In this document: one piece after another, positions 16,677 to 26,837 of the stretch | How the letters are laid out: every line of letters begins with the position of its first letter | Numbering within the stretch: the first letter of the stretch is position 1 | Assembly: GCA_013001145.1 (NCBI GenBank) | Contig: JABDND010000182.1 | Coordinates: 1-41,879 of the forward strand | DNA from: Croceitalea sp. | Lineage (GTDB): Bacteria; Bacteroidota; Bacteroidia; Flavobacteriales; Flavobacteriaceae | DNA length: 41,879 nt | Reading direction: 5' to 3' | Notes under the pieces: model-generated | Told to the model about the DNA's origin: nothing | The model's input: only the letters and a program-made list of their open reading frames with translations | Databases searched by the model: none | Translations under genes and position numbers: made by a program

Positions 16677-17705
16677 TTACAAAGCCGATTTAAACTGGTC
16701 TAAAAAGCGAACATCATTTTCACTCAGCAGTCGTATATCTGAAATTTGATGTAATAGTAGTGCGATGCGGTCAATGCCCATGCCAAACGCGAAACCTGAG
16801 TATACTTCCGGATCAATATTGCAATTTTGCAATACGTTGGGATCGACCATGCCACAGCCCATAATCTCCAACCAACCTGTGCCTTTGGTCATTCGATAAT
16901 CCGTTTCTGTTTCAAGGCCCCAATATACATCTACTTCGGCGCTAGGCTCCGTAAACGGAAAGTATGAAGGACGTAGCCTTATTTTTGATTTGCCAAACAT
17001 CTCTGAAGTGAAATACTGTAGTGTCTGCTTTAGGTCGGCAAACGAAACATTTTTATCAACATAAAGGCCTTCAACTTGATGAAAAAAACAATGTGAGCGG
17101 GCAGAAACAACTTCATTGCGATATACTCTACCTGGCGAAATTGTACGAATCGGGGGTTTGTTGTTTTCCATATATCGCACTTGAACCGACGAGGTATGGG
17201 TGCGCAAAAGAATATCGGGATCGGTTTGCACGAAAAAAGTGTCCTGCATGTCGCGGGCAGGATGATATTCTGGAAGGTTCAGGGCTGTAAAATTATGCCA
17301 ATCATCTTCAATCTCTGGACCTTCAGAAACATTGAACCCTATTCTGGAGAAAATAGAGATTATCTCATTTTTTACAATCGATATGGGATGTCTTGAACCA
17401 ATTTCTATTGGTTCGCCTGGCCTTGTTAAATCACCATATTTTCCAGCTGTCTCGTTTTGGTTTTCAAGAGCGGCCTTAAGCAGGTTAACTTTTTCTGCTG
17501 CGTGAGTTTTGAGCTCATTGATAACCTGGCCAAATTCTTTTTTTTGGTCATTGGGCACGTTTTTGAAAGCAGCAAAAAACTCATTTAACAGACCTTTTTT
17601 GCCCAAATATTTTATCCTGAAAGTTTCAATTTCTTCTTGGGTGGTCGCATTAAAACTTGCAACTTGGGCTATATGCTCCTTAATGGTGTCGATCATGGTT
17701 GACAT
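16677..17705 (-). CDS. pheS: Phenylalanine--tRNA ligase alpha subunit
   Basis: YLGKKGLLNEFF, HPISIVKNEIISIFSRIGF, RTHTSSVQVRYME, GRVYRNEVVSARSH, GFAFGMGIDRIALL. Confidence 0.96.
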   Translation of the reverse strand: MSTMIDTIKEHIAQVASFNATTQEEIETFRIKYLGKKGLLNEFFAAFKNVPNDQKKEFGQVINELKTHAAEKVNLLKAALENQNETAGKYGDLTRPGEPIEIGSRHPISIVKNEIISIFSRIGFNVSEGPEIEDDWHNFTALNLPEYHPARDMQDTFFVQTDPDILLRTHTSSVQVRYMENNKPPIRTISPGRVYRNEVVSARSHCFFHQVEGLYVDKNVSFADLKQTLQYFTSEMFGKSKIRLRPSYFPFTEPSAEVDVYWGLETETDYRMTKGTGWLEIMGCGMVDPNVLQNCNIDPEVYSGFAFGMGIDRIALLLHQISDIRLLSENDVRFLDQFKSAL

Positions 17706-17754
17706 GCTTGTTAGCCAGCAAATTTAGTGAATTGTGATTTATTGAAAGATGGTT

Positions 17755-19614
17755 TTAATTACCGGTTTCGTCTTTGACATTTTCCTTGATCCAAGCCAAA
17801 CAAGACTTGAAATTGCGAAAAATATGTTCTTCGGGGATCAAGTCTGGAATGATATCAATACGCTCCATCATATATTTTGGTTGGTCTAGAATATTGACCA
17901 TTAATACAGTGATATTTTTGCTTATCAGATCTTGAAGCACGTCTTCCATGGCATAAAGCCCAGATTGATCCATATATTGCATGCGACCCAGTCTTATGAC
18001 CACTGTGGTGGCCGTTTTTGGAATCTGTTCTGCCAGTTGTTGAAATTCACTTGTAGAGCCAAAAAACAAAGGCCCTTTTAAATGCTTGATGACAACTTCT
18101 TCGGTCAGCTTTTTGGGAAAATCTTTTTCATCGGGCCAAGCTTTTTCGCGCAAGGGCTTCACATCGGAGCGCTTGGCTGTTAAATCACCTATTTTTTTCA
18201 TGAACATGAGAGAGGCGAATATCAATCCAATGCCAACGGCATAGACCAAATTCCAAATCGAAGATAGCACCATGACCACCAGCATAATTATAACCTCAGA
18301 ACTGAGCTTGAGAGGTCCGAGGGTGATATCTTTGGGTAGATAGGGTATGGCCTTTAGTCCTTTATAATCCATTACGCCTATACCAACGGTAACCAATATG
18401 CCCGCCAAGACTGCAGCTGGTATTTGTGATGCCACTGGTCCTAAAGCCAAAAGAATAATAAGCAGTAAAATACCTGCGGTCATTCCCGATAGCTTTGTTT
18501 TACCACCAGAATTGATGTTGACCACAGTTCTTATGGTAGCTCCAGCACCAGGAATTCCTCCAAAGATGGCAGCTATACTATTACCTATGCCCTGGCCTAC
18601 CAACTCTTTATTAGGATTGTGTTTGGTTTGGGTCATATTATCGGCAACTACAGAGGTCAACAGGGAATCTATCGCGCCCAATAATGCCAAAGTCAATGCT
18701 GTAAAAATATAGGGGGCTACGGAATCTAATTGAAATTTGGTGAAAATTTCAAAGTTAGGTAGGGGTAGGCCACTCGGTATTTCTTCAATAGGGCGATAGC
18801 CCAAACCAAAACCATAGGCTGTTCCTGATACAATGATCAAGGCCACCAAAGTACTTGGCACTTTGGTCGTTATTTTCTTAAAACCATAGATTATAAAAAT
18901 GGTGGTTAGGGCCAAGGCAAGTTCAAGCCAATTAATACTTTTAAGCGCCCTGGGCAAGACTTTAATTGTCCCAACTACACCTGAAGCCTCTTTGGATGCT
19001 AAGGTTTTGGCCTCTTTGGCCATATCGTAGGGGGTTATTTTTTGAGCTCGATTTATGGTTTCCTCAAAATTTTCAAGCACTAAAATTCCTTCTCCAGCCT
19101 CTTCCCTTAAAATATTTTCTAGAATTTTTTCTTCGGCAGCTGGCATGAATTTGTTCACATACTCCAAATCTTCTTTTGGGTAATAACCTATAGCAGGTAA
19201 AATTTGAGTGACTAAAATGATTACCCCAATAGCGGTCATGAAACCGGAAACTACCGGATAAGGAATGTATTTGATGTATTTGCCCAAACCAATAAATCCC
19301 AGACCTATTTGCATGAGACCAGCGAGCAAAAATATGGTCAAAATGGCTGGCAGTGCTTTTGAGACATCACCATCATTTATGGCAATTACACCGGCAATGA
19401 CAACCATGCTCACCGCGGTCATAGGTGCTGTAGGACCCGAGATTTGTGTGTTGGTACCCCCAAAAAGTGCAGCGAAAAAACTAATGAAAATAGCACCATA
19501 AAGACCAGCACTTGGGCCCAAACCAGAGCTAACCCCAAATGCCAAAGCCAAGGGTAATGCTACAATGCCCGCTGTAATACCACCGAATAGATCGCCTCTA
19601 AAATGTTTGAACAT
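17755..19614 (-). CDS. SulP-family anion transporter with C-terminal STAS domain
   Basis: GGITAGIVALPLALAFGVSSGLGPSAGLYGA, NTQISGPTAPMT; C-terminal STAS region MQYMDQSGLYAMEDVLQDL. Confidence 0.93.
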   Translation of the reverse strand: MFKHFRGDLFGGITAGIVALPLALAFGVSSGLGPSAGLYGAIFISFFAALFGGTNTQISGPTAPMTAVSMVVIAGVIAINDGDVSKALPAILTIFLLAGLMQIGLGFIGLGKYIKYIPYPVVSGFMTAIGVIILVTQILPAIGYYPKEDLEYVNKFMPAAEEKILENILREEAGEGILVLENFEETINRAQKITPYDMAKEAKTLASKEASGVVGTIKVLPRALKSINWLELALALTTIFIIYGFKKITTKVPSTLVALIIVSGTAYGFGLGYRPIEEIPSGLPLPNFEIFTKFQLDSVAPYIFTALTLALLGAIDSLLTSVVADNMTQTKHNPNKELVGQGIGNSIAAIFGGIPGAGATIRTVVNINSGGKTKLSGMTAGILLLIILLALGPVASQIPAAVLAGILVTVGIGVMDYKGLKAIPYLPKDITLGPLKLSSEVIIMLVVMVLSSIWNLVYAVGIGLIFASLMFMKKIGDLTAKRSDVKPLREKAWPDEKDFPKKLTEEVVIKHLKGPLFFGSTSEFQQLAEQIPKTATTVVIRLGRMQYMDQSGLYAMEDVLQDLISKNITVLMVNILDQPKYMMERIDIIPDLIPEEHIFRNFKSCLAWIKENVKDETGN

Positions 19615-19669
19615 AGGGATTTTTTGCTATCGCTATTGTTTATGGTAAGATAGTCATTTTGGAAGAAGA

Positions 19670-19703
19670 AAAAAGGCCAACGAATTTGTTGAAGTTGGCC
19701 TTT
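19670..19703 (-). terminator. Intercistronic hairpin between carbonic anhydrase and downstream SulP gene
   Basis: AAAAGGCCAAC ... GTTGGCCTTTT, perfect 11-bp stem with A/T flanks. Confidence 0.6.
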
Positions 19704-19721
19704 TAAATCATTTCCGATATA

Positions 19722-20348
19722 TTACATAAAGTGCACCTTGCCATCTGAAATATCATACATGGCGCCCACAATGGCAATATCACCTTGCGCTTCCATTTCA
19801 TGTAAAATGACACTTTGGCTACGGATATTTTCCAACGCCATCTCAACATTGACTTTGGCTACCTCATCAACGAATTTTGCATTTTGGGAATTCCTCAATT
19901 TTTCGTCTTTAGGTTCTTTGACTGCGTAAACAGCAGGTTCAATTTTATTTATAAGAGCCGTCAAGTTGCCCAATCTGGCATGGTCACAGGCGCCTTTTAC
20001 AGCACCACATGAAGTATGGCCAAGCACTACAATTAGCTTAGTGCCCGCTAGTTTGCAAGCAAATTCCATGCTACCCAAAATATCTTGGTTAACAAAATTA
20101 CCTGCAATACGAACACTGAAAATATCGCCCAAGCCTTGGTCAAAAACCAACTCTGCTGAGACCCTGGAATCTATGCAACTAAGAATTGTAGCAAAGGGAA
20201 ATTGCCCGTTCTTGGTTTCATTCACCTGTTGCAAAAGATTACGATTCGCTTTTAAATTTTGTTGAAAGCGTTCATTGCCCTCTTTTAAAAATTCAATAGC
20301 TTTTTCTGGGGTCATAGAGGCCTGTGTTTCTTTGGTATGTGCTTTCAT
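19722..20348 (-). CDS. Beta-class carbonic anhydrase
   Basis: ATILSCIDSRVSAELVFDQGLGDIFSVRIAGN, GHTSCGAVKGACD zinc-ligand motifs. Confidence 0.95.
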   Translation of the reverse strand: MKAHTKETQASMTPEKAIEFLKEGNERFQQNLKANRNLLQQVNETKNGQFPFATILSCIDSRVSAELVFDQGLGDIFSVRIAGNFVNQDILGSMEFACKLAGTKLIVVLGHTSCGAVKGACDHARLGNLTALINKIEPAVYAVKEPKDEKLRNSQNAKFVDEVAKVNVEMALENIRSQSVILHEMEAQGDIAIVGAMYDISDGKVHFM

Positions 20349-20353
20349 AGGGC

Positions 20354-21934
20354 TTAGGCTGTTTTAGGTCTTAGTTTAAAAAATTCAATATAACTATCTG
20401 GATTTTCGACAATTCCTTTTTCAGAAATCAATTTAATGTCAATATGGCGTTCTTTGGCTTTGCTAGAAAAATCATCTAAAATTTCAATGATGTCGTTATC
20501 AAGATACCGTGTTTTTCTCACGTCCAATTCAAGATATGAATCTTTGGGTAAACTATCTAATTCTTTTAAAATAGCGCCTTTATTAAAGAAAGTAACTTCT
20601 TCAGCCAAGGTCATTTTTATCTTATGCTTACCGTTACTTTTATCTTCAATATGCAAGAAATGTGAGTTTTGATAACTTTTTATCAATATAACCACAATTC
20701 CTACTGCAAGCCCCAATCCAATACCTACCAATAGATCGGTAAAAATGATGCCAAGAACAGTGACCACAAAGGGTATGAACTGTTTCCAACCCAATTCATA
20801 CATTTTGAAAAATAGTGTTGGTTTGGCCAATTTATAACCAACAACCAATAAAATGGATGCTAGCACCGAAAGCGGAATCATGTTCAATAATCTTGGAATT
20901 AAAATCACTGAAATTAATAGAAAAAATCCATGAATAATGGCCGATGCCTTTGTGCGGCCTCCTGATTGGATGTTGGCAGAACTGCGAACGATTACTTGAG
21001 TGATAGGCAGACCTCCTATAAGTCCTGAAATGATGTTACCTGTACCTTGCGCCAACAGCTCACGATTGGTCGGTGTTACCTGTTTTCTCGGATCTAATTT
21101 ATCGGTTGCCTCAACACACAATAAAGTTTCTAAACTCGCCACCAAAGCAATGGTAAAAGCTGTAATCCAAATTTCCGGCCTATTAATTACACTGAAATTT
21201 GGAAAACTAAATTGAGCTATAAAAGAACTTGCATCTTCAGGTATGGGAACACTAACCAAGTGATCGGGAGAAATGGATAAAGTTGCATGGTCCTTAGTGA
21301 CTACAAAGAACAAAATACCTAGCGCTACAGCTACCAAAGGCCCCTGTATCAAACTAAATATCTTTGCCTTTTTAGACAACACCCTGTCCCAAAGTATAAG
21401 AATGAACAAGCCAATTATGGCCACTATTGTTGCGCCCGGACTGATGAATTTAAGTGCATTGAAAATTTCAGAAAAAGTGTTTTCACCATCGACTTGAATG
21501 AAGCTAAAATCACCTTCTGGATCAGCATCATAGCCAAAAAAGTGCGGAATTTGTTTTAGAATGATAATTATACCAATACCGGTAAGCATGCCTTTAATCA
21601 CAGACGAAGGAAAATAGTAGCCTATAACCCCAGCTTTCAAAATACCGAAAATCAATTGAATTATTCCGCCCAGAACTACGGCCACCAAAAAATTTTGATA
21701 CCCTCCCAGGGCGCCTATAGCGGTCAATACTATGGCAGCAAGACCTGCTGCCGGACCGCTGACTCCTATTTGAGATCCACTAAGGGAACCTACAACAATA
21801 CCACCCACTATGCCTGCAATTAACCCTGAGAACAAGGGTGCGCCACTGGCTAGGGCAATTCCTAGACAGAGTGGTAGGGCCACAAAAAAGACCACTATAC
21901 TCGCGGGCAAATCATTTTTTATATATCTAAACAT
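20354..21934 (-). CDS. SulP-family transporter (bicarbonate/sulfate-type)
   Basis: DLPASIVVFFVALPLCLGIALASGAPLFSGLIAGIVGG, SQIGVSGPAAGLAAIV; C-terminal short STAS-like region. Confidence 0.93.
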   Translation of the reverse strand: MFRYIKNDLPASIVVFFVALPLCLGIALASGAPLFSGLIAGIVGGIVVGSLSGSQIGVSGPAAGLAAIVLTAIGALGGYQNFLVAVVLGGIIQLIFGILKAGVIGYYFPSSVIKGMLTGIGIIIILKQIPHFFGYDADPEGDFSFIQVDGENTFSEIFNALKFISPGATIVAIIGLFILILWDRVLSKKAKIFSLIQGPLVAVALGILFFVVTKDHATLSISPDHLVSVPIPEDASSFIAQFSFPNFSVINRPEIWITAFTIALVASLETLLCVEATDKLDPRKQVTPTNRELLAQGTGNIISGLIGGLPITQVIVRSSANIQSGGRTKASAIIHGFFLLISVILIPRLLNMIPLSVLASILLVVGYKLAKPTLFFKMYELGWKQFIPFVVTVLGIIFTDLLVGIGLGLAVGIVVILIKSYQNSHFLHIEDKSNGKHKIKMTLAEEVTFFNKGAILKELDSLPKDSYLELDVRKTRYLDNDIIEILDDFSSKAKERHIDIKLISEKGIVENPDSYIEFFKLRPKTA

Positions 21935-22008
21935 TGAAATTTATTTTAGTCTTCCAGCCAAGATTGAACTAGACGACGGTTAGTTATTTAATTGAAAAAA
22001 GCGAAGGT

Positions 22009-22329
22009 TTAAATCCGCCATTCGGGAGGAGGCAATTCTATGCCAATAGAAAAGGATGACGATAGGTTTACATAATGTTGGTATGAATTATCACTCGCAC
22101 CAAACGATATTATTGAAGGGAAAGGCTTTTTTTCATAATACAACTTGGTTGTGTCAAATTTTATTTCGTTTTGCTCTTTTTCTTCCTCTTCATTAATATT
22201 TATCACTACGTAGTTTTCTCCTTCAATATCAAGCATAGCAATTATAGAGGGTGCCGTAAGGGAAACAACCAAAAACAAAGAAATTAATTGAAATATTAGT
22301 GCCTTGGCCATTGATTTTTTGATTTTCAC
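22009..22329 (-). CDS. Small hypothetical exported/membrane-anchored protein (106 aa)
   Basis: Single hydrophobic N-terminal segment (ALIFQLISLFLVVSLTAPSIIAML) followed by an acidic stretch; no family recognised. Confidence 0.6.
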   Translation of the reverse strand: MKIKKSMAKALIFQLISLFLVVSLTAPSIIAMLDIEGENYVVININEEEEKEQNEIKFDTTKLYYEKKPFPSIISFGASDNSYQHYVNLSSSFSIGIELPPPEWRI

Positions 22330-22369
22330 TAAAATAGTAGTATTCCTACGCTTTTCCGTTAATTCTATT

Positions 22370-23134
22370 CTAAAAATCTTTCAATAATTTAATATTATTG
22401 GATGGTAGCCAACCAGTCTGTCCGTCGGCGATTCTAATTTTGTTCCAATCACCTAGTTCATCAACAACGTTCACCTTAGTGCCCTCATGAAGTGAAAACA
22501 CGCGCTCACTCCTATTATTGGGTTCTGCAGTAACTGCAATTTCACGAGCAAAAACGATGGCGGGGTTGTTTGATTTATAATCTTCATATTGCAAATAGGC
22601 CAAAACTAGGGCCGCAACACTCAATAATAATGACAGTATACTGACTACAAATGCTATTCGTTTTTGAAGGGCTAATCGCATCAAATAGTAAACTATATAG
22701 CCAAGAACAAAAACCATCATTAAGGCAACCGCTAAATAAGACCATTGCTCAAACGATAAATAATTAACGACCGCACCATAAAATTTGGCAAAAGCGGTCT
22801 CTGGCATTTCTTCTATGGCATCCAATCTCATATTTTTGGCATAGCCCAAATTGTTGATGATTTCAGGATCGTTAGGAGATAGTAAAAGTGCCTTTTCATA
22901 ATAATATACACTTGGGCCAATTTGGTTGAGCTTGTAAAATGCATTGCCCATATTAAAATAAAGTTCGGAAGAGTGTTGGCCATTTGTCAAAATTTGGTCG
23001 TAAAACTCCAACGCTTTTTCATACCTCCCATCATTGTAGGCCTCAGTGGCCTTTTCAAATAGCACGTTGTTTTGAGCTCTGCCAAAAAGAGTAAATAAAA
23101 ACAAAAGGATAAAAAGTAGTTTTGACCGCATCAT
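22370..23134 (-). CDS. batE: BatE-like protein: TPR repeats, two TM segments, SH3-like domain
   Basis: Signal peptide, TPR (EKALEFYDQILTNGQHSSELYFNMGNAFYKL), two TM helices, C-terminal SH3 (VTAEPNNRSERVFSLHEGTKVNVVDELGDWNKIRIADGQTGWLPSNNI). Confidence 0.85.
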   Translation of the reverse strand: MMRSKLLFILLFLFTLFGRAQNNVLFEKATEAYNDGRYEKALEFYDQILTNGQHSSELYFNMGNAFYKLNQIGPSVYYYEKALLLSPNDPEIINNLGYAKNMRLDAIEEMPETAFAKFYGAVVNYLSFEQWSYLAVALMMVFVLGYIVYYLMRLALQKRIAFVVSILSLLLSVAALVLAYLQYEDYKSNNPAIVFAREIAVTAEPNNRSERVFSLHEGTKVNVVDELGDWNKIRIADGQTGWLPSNNIKLLKDF

Positions 23135-24912
23135 AATTGTTTGTCAATTAAGGTGATAACTTCACTGGCTTTATTATAATCATCTTGCATTTGCACAATG
23201 GTCAACGGACTGTATCTTGCCATTTCACAATTTTGCAATAATGAAATGAACTGGGTCGTGGTTTGTTCTTCAACTTCCTTTTTATTCAATAGTTCGGTAA
23301 TTTTTTCTTTACTGAACTCGGTGGTTTCAATTTTTAATTTTGCTTTTAAGTAGTTGTGCAACGCCTTCTCCAGGGCGATATAAAAATTATCTGTATTGCC
23401 CAACTCCTTTTTGGCGGTCGAGAGATATTTTTTGGCTAATTTATTCGCTTTTCTAAGCCTGTTTCCCTCCACATTTTCAGCTTGTTTTTTTCTATTATTG
23501 CGTATTAATATAACCAAAGGAATCAGTAATAAGGGACCCAACAAAAGCATGAAGAACCTTTTGGAACCAAAAAAGTAATCCGTTCCGATACGGGTCAGAT
23601 TAGGTGAAACTTTGATAAAATGAAATTGTTTGCCAGAGGGAATGACAATTCTTTGGTTTGAAGAAAGACCACTGTTTAGGTTGCCATCCGATGGGCCATC
23701 CAACACGTTGATGGTAATTTCTTCTGAGTTCAAAGTTGTATACTTTCCGGTTTTCGGATTAAAATAACTAAAAGGTATGCTCGGTATAGGATATTTACCT
23801 CTAAATGAGGGTACTATGGTATAGTTGTTTGATACTTTACCCTGCATTCCAACCGGTGTGGTCCTCACATTTTCAGAATATTCCGGTTCATATACCTCAA
23901 GGGCACTAGGTAAATCGGGTTCAGGGAGTTGAAATAATTTTAAGTTGCCCTGACCGGTAATTTCAACGGTGGCCTGTAACGATTCTGAAGCATTTAAATC
24001 TGTTTTACTGGTAGTGACCGTAAAGTCAAATTCACCGACCGCACCACCAAAATTTGATGGTTTGCCATCTTCAGGGAGTGGTTTTACGTTGAGTGTTCGC
24101 TGGCCTGCAGAAACCGTTTTGCTGGCCTGGGAATAAATTTTACCCCCAAAAAAATCACGCCTGTTGGTTGGTACATCGACAAACACTTCAAGGGTAAGCG
24201 GCTCAATGGCCAATTTGCCCGTTTTTTGAGGATAAAGAACAACCCTTTTTAAGATAACACTGCGATAGGGTTTGCCTTGGTATGTGGTATTAAGGGTGTT
24301 GTACTTTGTCACTGGTATATCTTGGCTCCAAAAATTGTTGTATTTGGGGCTATCGACGGGGCGAAAATTGGTGACTGATATGGAAGGACTTATGTATAGT
24401 TTATAGATGACTGTCACGGCCTCGTTTAAATAAGGGCTGGCCTTTGACAATTCAGCTACCAAATGCAGGCTCTCATCGGCTACATCATCGGCTGTTTTTG
24501 GTGCGTTGGGATTATCGACTGCAGCTGTCACTTCCACTTTTTTGGCAATGGTCTTATAGGTTTTGCCATCAATTTCTATGGTCGCCTGCGAAATTTCAAA
24601 TGTTCCTTGGGCCTTGGGCTTTAATATGTAACTATATGATTTGGAAAAACTTCGTTTGCCATTGATGAAAGAAGAACTAATGGATTGTGATGGACCCATA
24701 ATGACCTGAAATCCATTAAAATTGGGAGGAACAAAATTATCACCATCACGGTTCATATCAAACTCTACCCTTAATCGTTCATTGACTCCAAGCTTTTCTT
24801 TGCTCAATTTGAGTTCAAAGGTTACGTCGTCTTGGGCTACAACAAAATTGGGTAACCCCAATATAAAAAAGGGCAGTATTAAAAACAGATATTTGAACCA
24901 TGCACTATGCAT
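23131..24912 (-). CDS. batD: BatD-family protein (oxygen tolerance)
   Basis: Signal peptide, Ig-like BatD repeats (VTFELKLSKEKLGVNERLRVEFDMN), C-terminal TM and cytoplasmic tail. ATG at 24912 overlaps the BatC stop. Confidence 0.88.
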   Translation of the reverse strand: MHSAWFKYLFLILPFFILGLPNFVVAQDDVTFELKLSKEKLGVNERLRVEFDMNRDGDNFVPPNFNGFQVIMGPSQSISSSFINGKRSFSKSYSYILKPKAQGTFEISQATIEIDGKTYKTIAKKVEVTAAVDNPNAPKTADDVADESLHLVAELSKASPYLNEAVTVIYKLYISPSISVTNFRPVDSPKYNNFWSQDIPVTKYNTLNTTYQGKPYRSVILKRVVLYPQKTGKLAIEPLTLEVFVDVPTNRRDFFGGKIYSQASKTVSAGQRTLNVKPLPEDGKPSNFGGAVGEFDFTVTTSKTDLNASESLQATVEITGQGNLKLFQLPEPDLPSALEVYEPEYSENVRTTPVGMQGKVSNNYTIVPSFRGKYPIPSIPFSYFNPKTGKYTTLNSEEITINVLDGPSDGNLNSGLSSNQRIVIPSGKQFHFIKVSPNLTRIGTDYFFGSKRFFMLLLGPLLLIPLVILIRNNRKKQAENVEGNRLRKANKLAKKYLSTAKKELGNTDNFYIALEKALHNYLKAKLKIETTEFSKEKITELLNKKEVEEQTTTQFISLLQNCEMARYSPLTIVQMQDDYNKASEVITLIDKQL

Positions 24913-25805
24913 CACCAATCTTTTTCATTTTTAATTTTGGCACCTTTGACTTTTTTGGCCTCCATTTTTTCCTGGACCTTCTTTTCTTCGTTTTGCATAG
25001 CTTCTAGCAGATTTTGTATTTGCTGCTTAGAAAGTTGGTTGGGACGTGGTTTTTGTTTCTCATCTTTCTGATCTCCTTCTTTTGGTTTTTGTTTTTCTTC
25101 CTTCTTTTCGTCACCATCGCCTTTTTTGTTCTCCTCAGGCTTTTCATTGCCCTTATCACCATCATCGCCCTTATCTTTATTCTCCCCGTCTTTTTGATCT
25201 CCTTCTTTATCCTTCTCGTTGTCTCCTTGGTTGTTTTGGTCTTTATTCTCGTCTTTTTCGTCTTTTTGATCCTGTTTGTCCTCTTGGTCTTTGTTTTGGT
25301 CGTTTTTTTGTTCGTCTTGTTGTTTTTTGAGCATTTCTTTGGCCAAGGCTAGATTATAGCGGGTTTCTTCATCATTGGGATTATTCCGCAAAGATTCTTT
25401 ATATGCTTCGACCGCTTTCTCATACTCTTTATTTTTCATGAACACATTGCCCATGTTATGAAATGCTTTGTGCTTTTCTGGTTTGGCTTCGGCCTTTTCA
25501 CCAGCTTGTTTAAATCGTCCAAAAGCTTCGGTCAACAGTGATCTGTTATAATAGGCACGGCCAAGATTGTATGGCGCACTAACATTTTCATCACTTTTTG
25601 AAATTGCTACACGGTATTCGGCTTCTGCTGAGGTAAAATCATTTTGAATTAATGCTTCATTTGCCTCGTAAGTCAAATTCTTTGATTCTTGAAGCGCTTT
25701 TTGATCGATCGCAATTTCCTCTTTGCGCTCTTGACCTTGGGCAAGGTTCAAAATACCCATTACTACCCCTAAAAATAAAAGTGTTTTACTCATTTTCTCG
25801 TTCAT
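24912..25805 (-). CDS. batC: BatC-like TPR protein with K/D/E/Q/N-rich low-complexity tail
   Basis: TPR units (YNLGRAYYNRSLLTEAFGRFKQAGEKA...; FHNMGNVFMKNKEYEKAVEAYKESLRNNPNDEETRYNLALAKEML) followed by ~110 aa charged low-complexity sequence. Confidence 0.82.
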   Translation of the reverse strand: MNEKMSKTLLFLGVVMGILNLAQGQERKEEIAIDQKALQESKNLTYEANEALIQNDFTSAEAEYRVAISKSDENVSAPYNLGRAYYNRSLLTEAFGRFKQAGEKAEAKPEKHKAFHNMGNVFMKNKEYEKAVEAYKESLRNNPNDEETRYNLALAKEMLKKQQDEQKNDQNKDQEDKQDQKDEKDENKDQNNQGDNEKDKEGDQKDGENKDKGDDGDKGNEKPEENKKGDGDEKKEEKQKPKEGDQKDEKQKPRPNQLSKQQIQNLLEAMQNEEKKVQEKMEAKKVKGAKIKNEKDW

Positions 25806-26831
25806 TAAAGAGGTTCAATTTTTTAAGCCATTGTGTTTTTCTATCCAACAAAAAGATATCAAGAAACAGAAATAATAGTCCAAGACCAAGAAACCACTGA
25901 AATTGGTCTTTGTATTCAGCAAACTGTTTTGCCTCAAATTCCTTCTTATCCATTTGGTTGAGTGTTTCTTTAATATACTCCACAGCATCTTCAGTATTGG
26001 CACCATTGATGTACGCTCCGTTTCCTTCATCTGCGATGGCGGCCAGCACAGGTTCATTCAATTTTGTAATGACCACCTCGCCTTCGGCATTTCTTTTTAA
26101 ACTTTCTACAACCCCTCTTCTTTTAATGGGAATTGGCGCGCCTTTGGGCTTTCCCACTCCAATGGTAAATATTTGAATACCATTTTGGGTGGCCTCTTGT
26201 ACTGCGCTCAAGGTAGAGCCTTCTGAATGGTCCTCACCATCGGAGATGATAAAAAGCACCCGATTGGTCTGTTCTGAATCATTGTAATAAGTGGTGGCCA
26301 GATCAATGGCCGAGTTGATCGCCGTACCTTGCGATGAGAGCATATCGGTGTTCATGCTTTGTAAAAACATTTTGGCAGCACCGTAGTCTGTGGTAATGGG
26401 CAATTGCGGATACGCCTGTCCGGCATAGGCGATAATGCCAATACGGTCACTTGCCAATTGATTGATAATTTCTGAAACCAGGCGCTTGGCCTTCTCAAGT
26501 CTGTTTGGAGCTATATCTTCGGCAAGCATGCTTTTAGAGACATCTACTGCAAATACAATATCGACCCCCTCTCTTTTAACAGTTTCCAATTTGGTCCCAA
26601 TTTTAGGATTGACCAAGGCCAAAATTAAAAAAGAAAGGCCCAATATGAAGCATACGAGTTTGAGTACCGACTTAAAACTTGATTTATTGGGGGCCAATTT
26701 TTTAAGAAGCGTTAGATCGGCAAATTCTCGTTGTTTGCTACGTTTCCAAAACTGCTGTAAAATGAACAGGATTATTATTATTGGAACAATGCCCAAAAAA
26801 TAGAAGTATAATTTTTCGTCAAACTGTACCA
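25786..26831 (-). CDS. batB: VWA domain protein BatB
   Basis: VDIVFAVDVSKSMLAEDIAPNRLEKAKRLVSEI (MIDAS DxSxS), N- and C-terminal TM segments. ATG at 26831 preferred. Confidence 0.9.
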
Positions 26832-26837
26832 TTTTCT

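Noticed and set aside
25014-25352. Long plus-strand ORFs (112 and 94 aa) rich in F/L/V
   Set aside because: Antisense shadow of the K/D/E/Q-rich tail of BatC; composition artefact.
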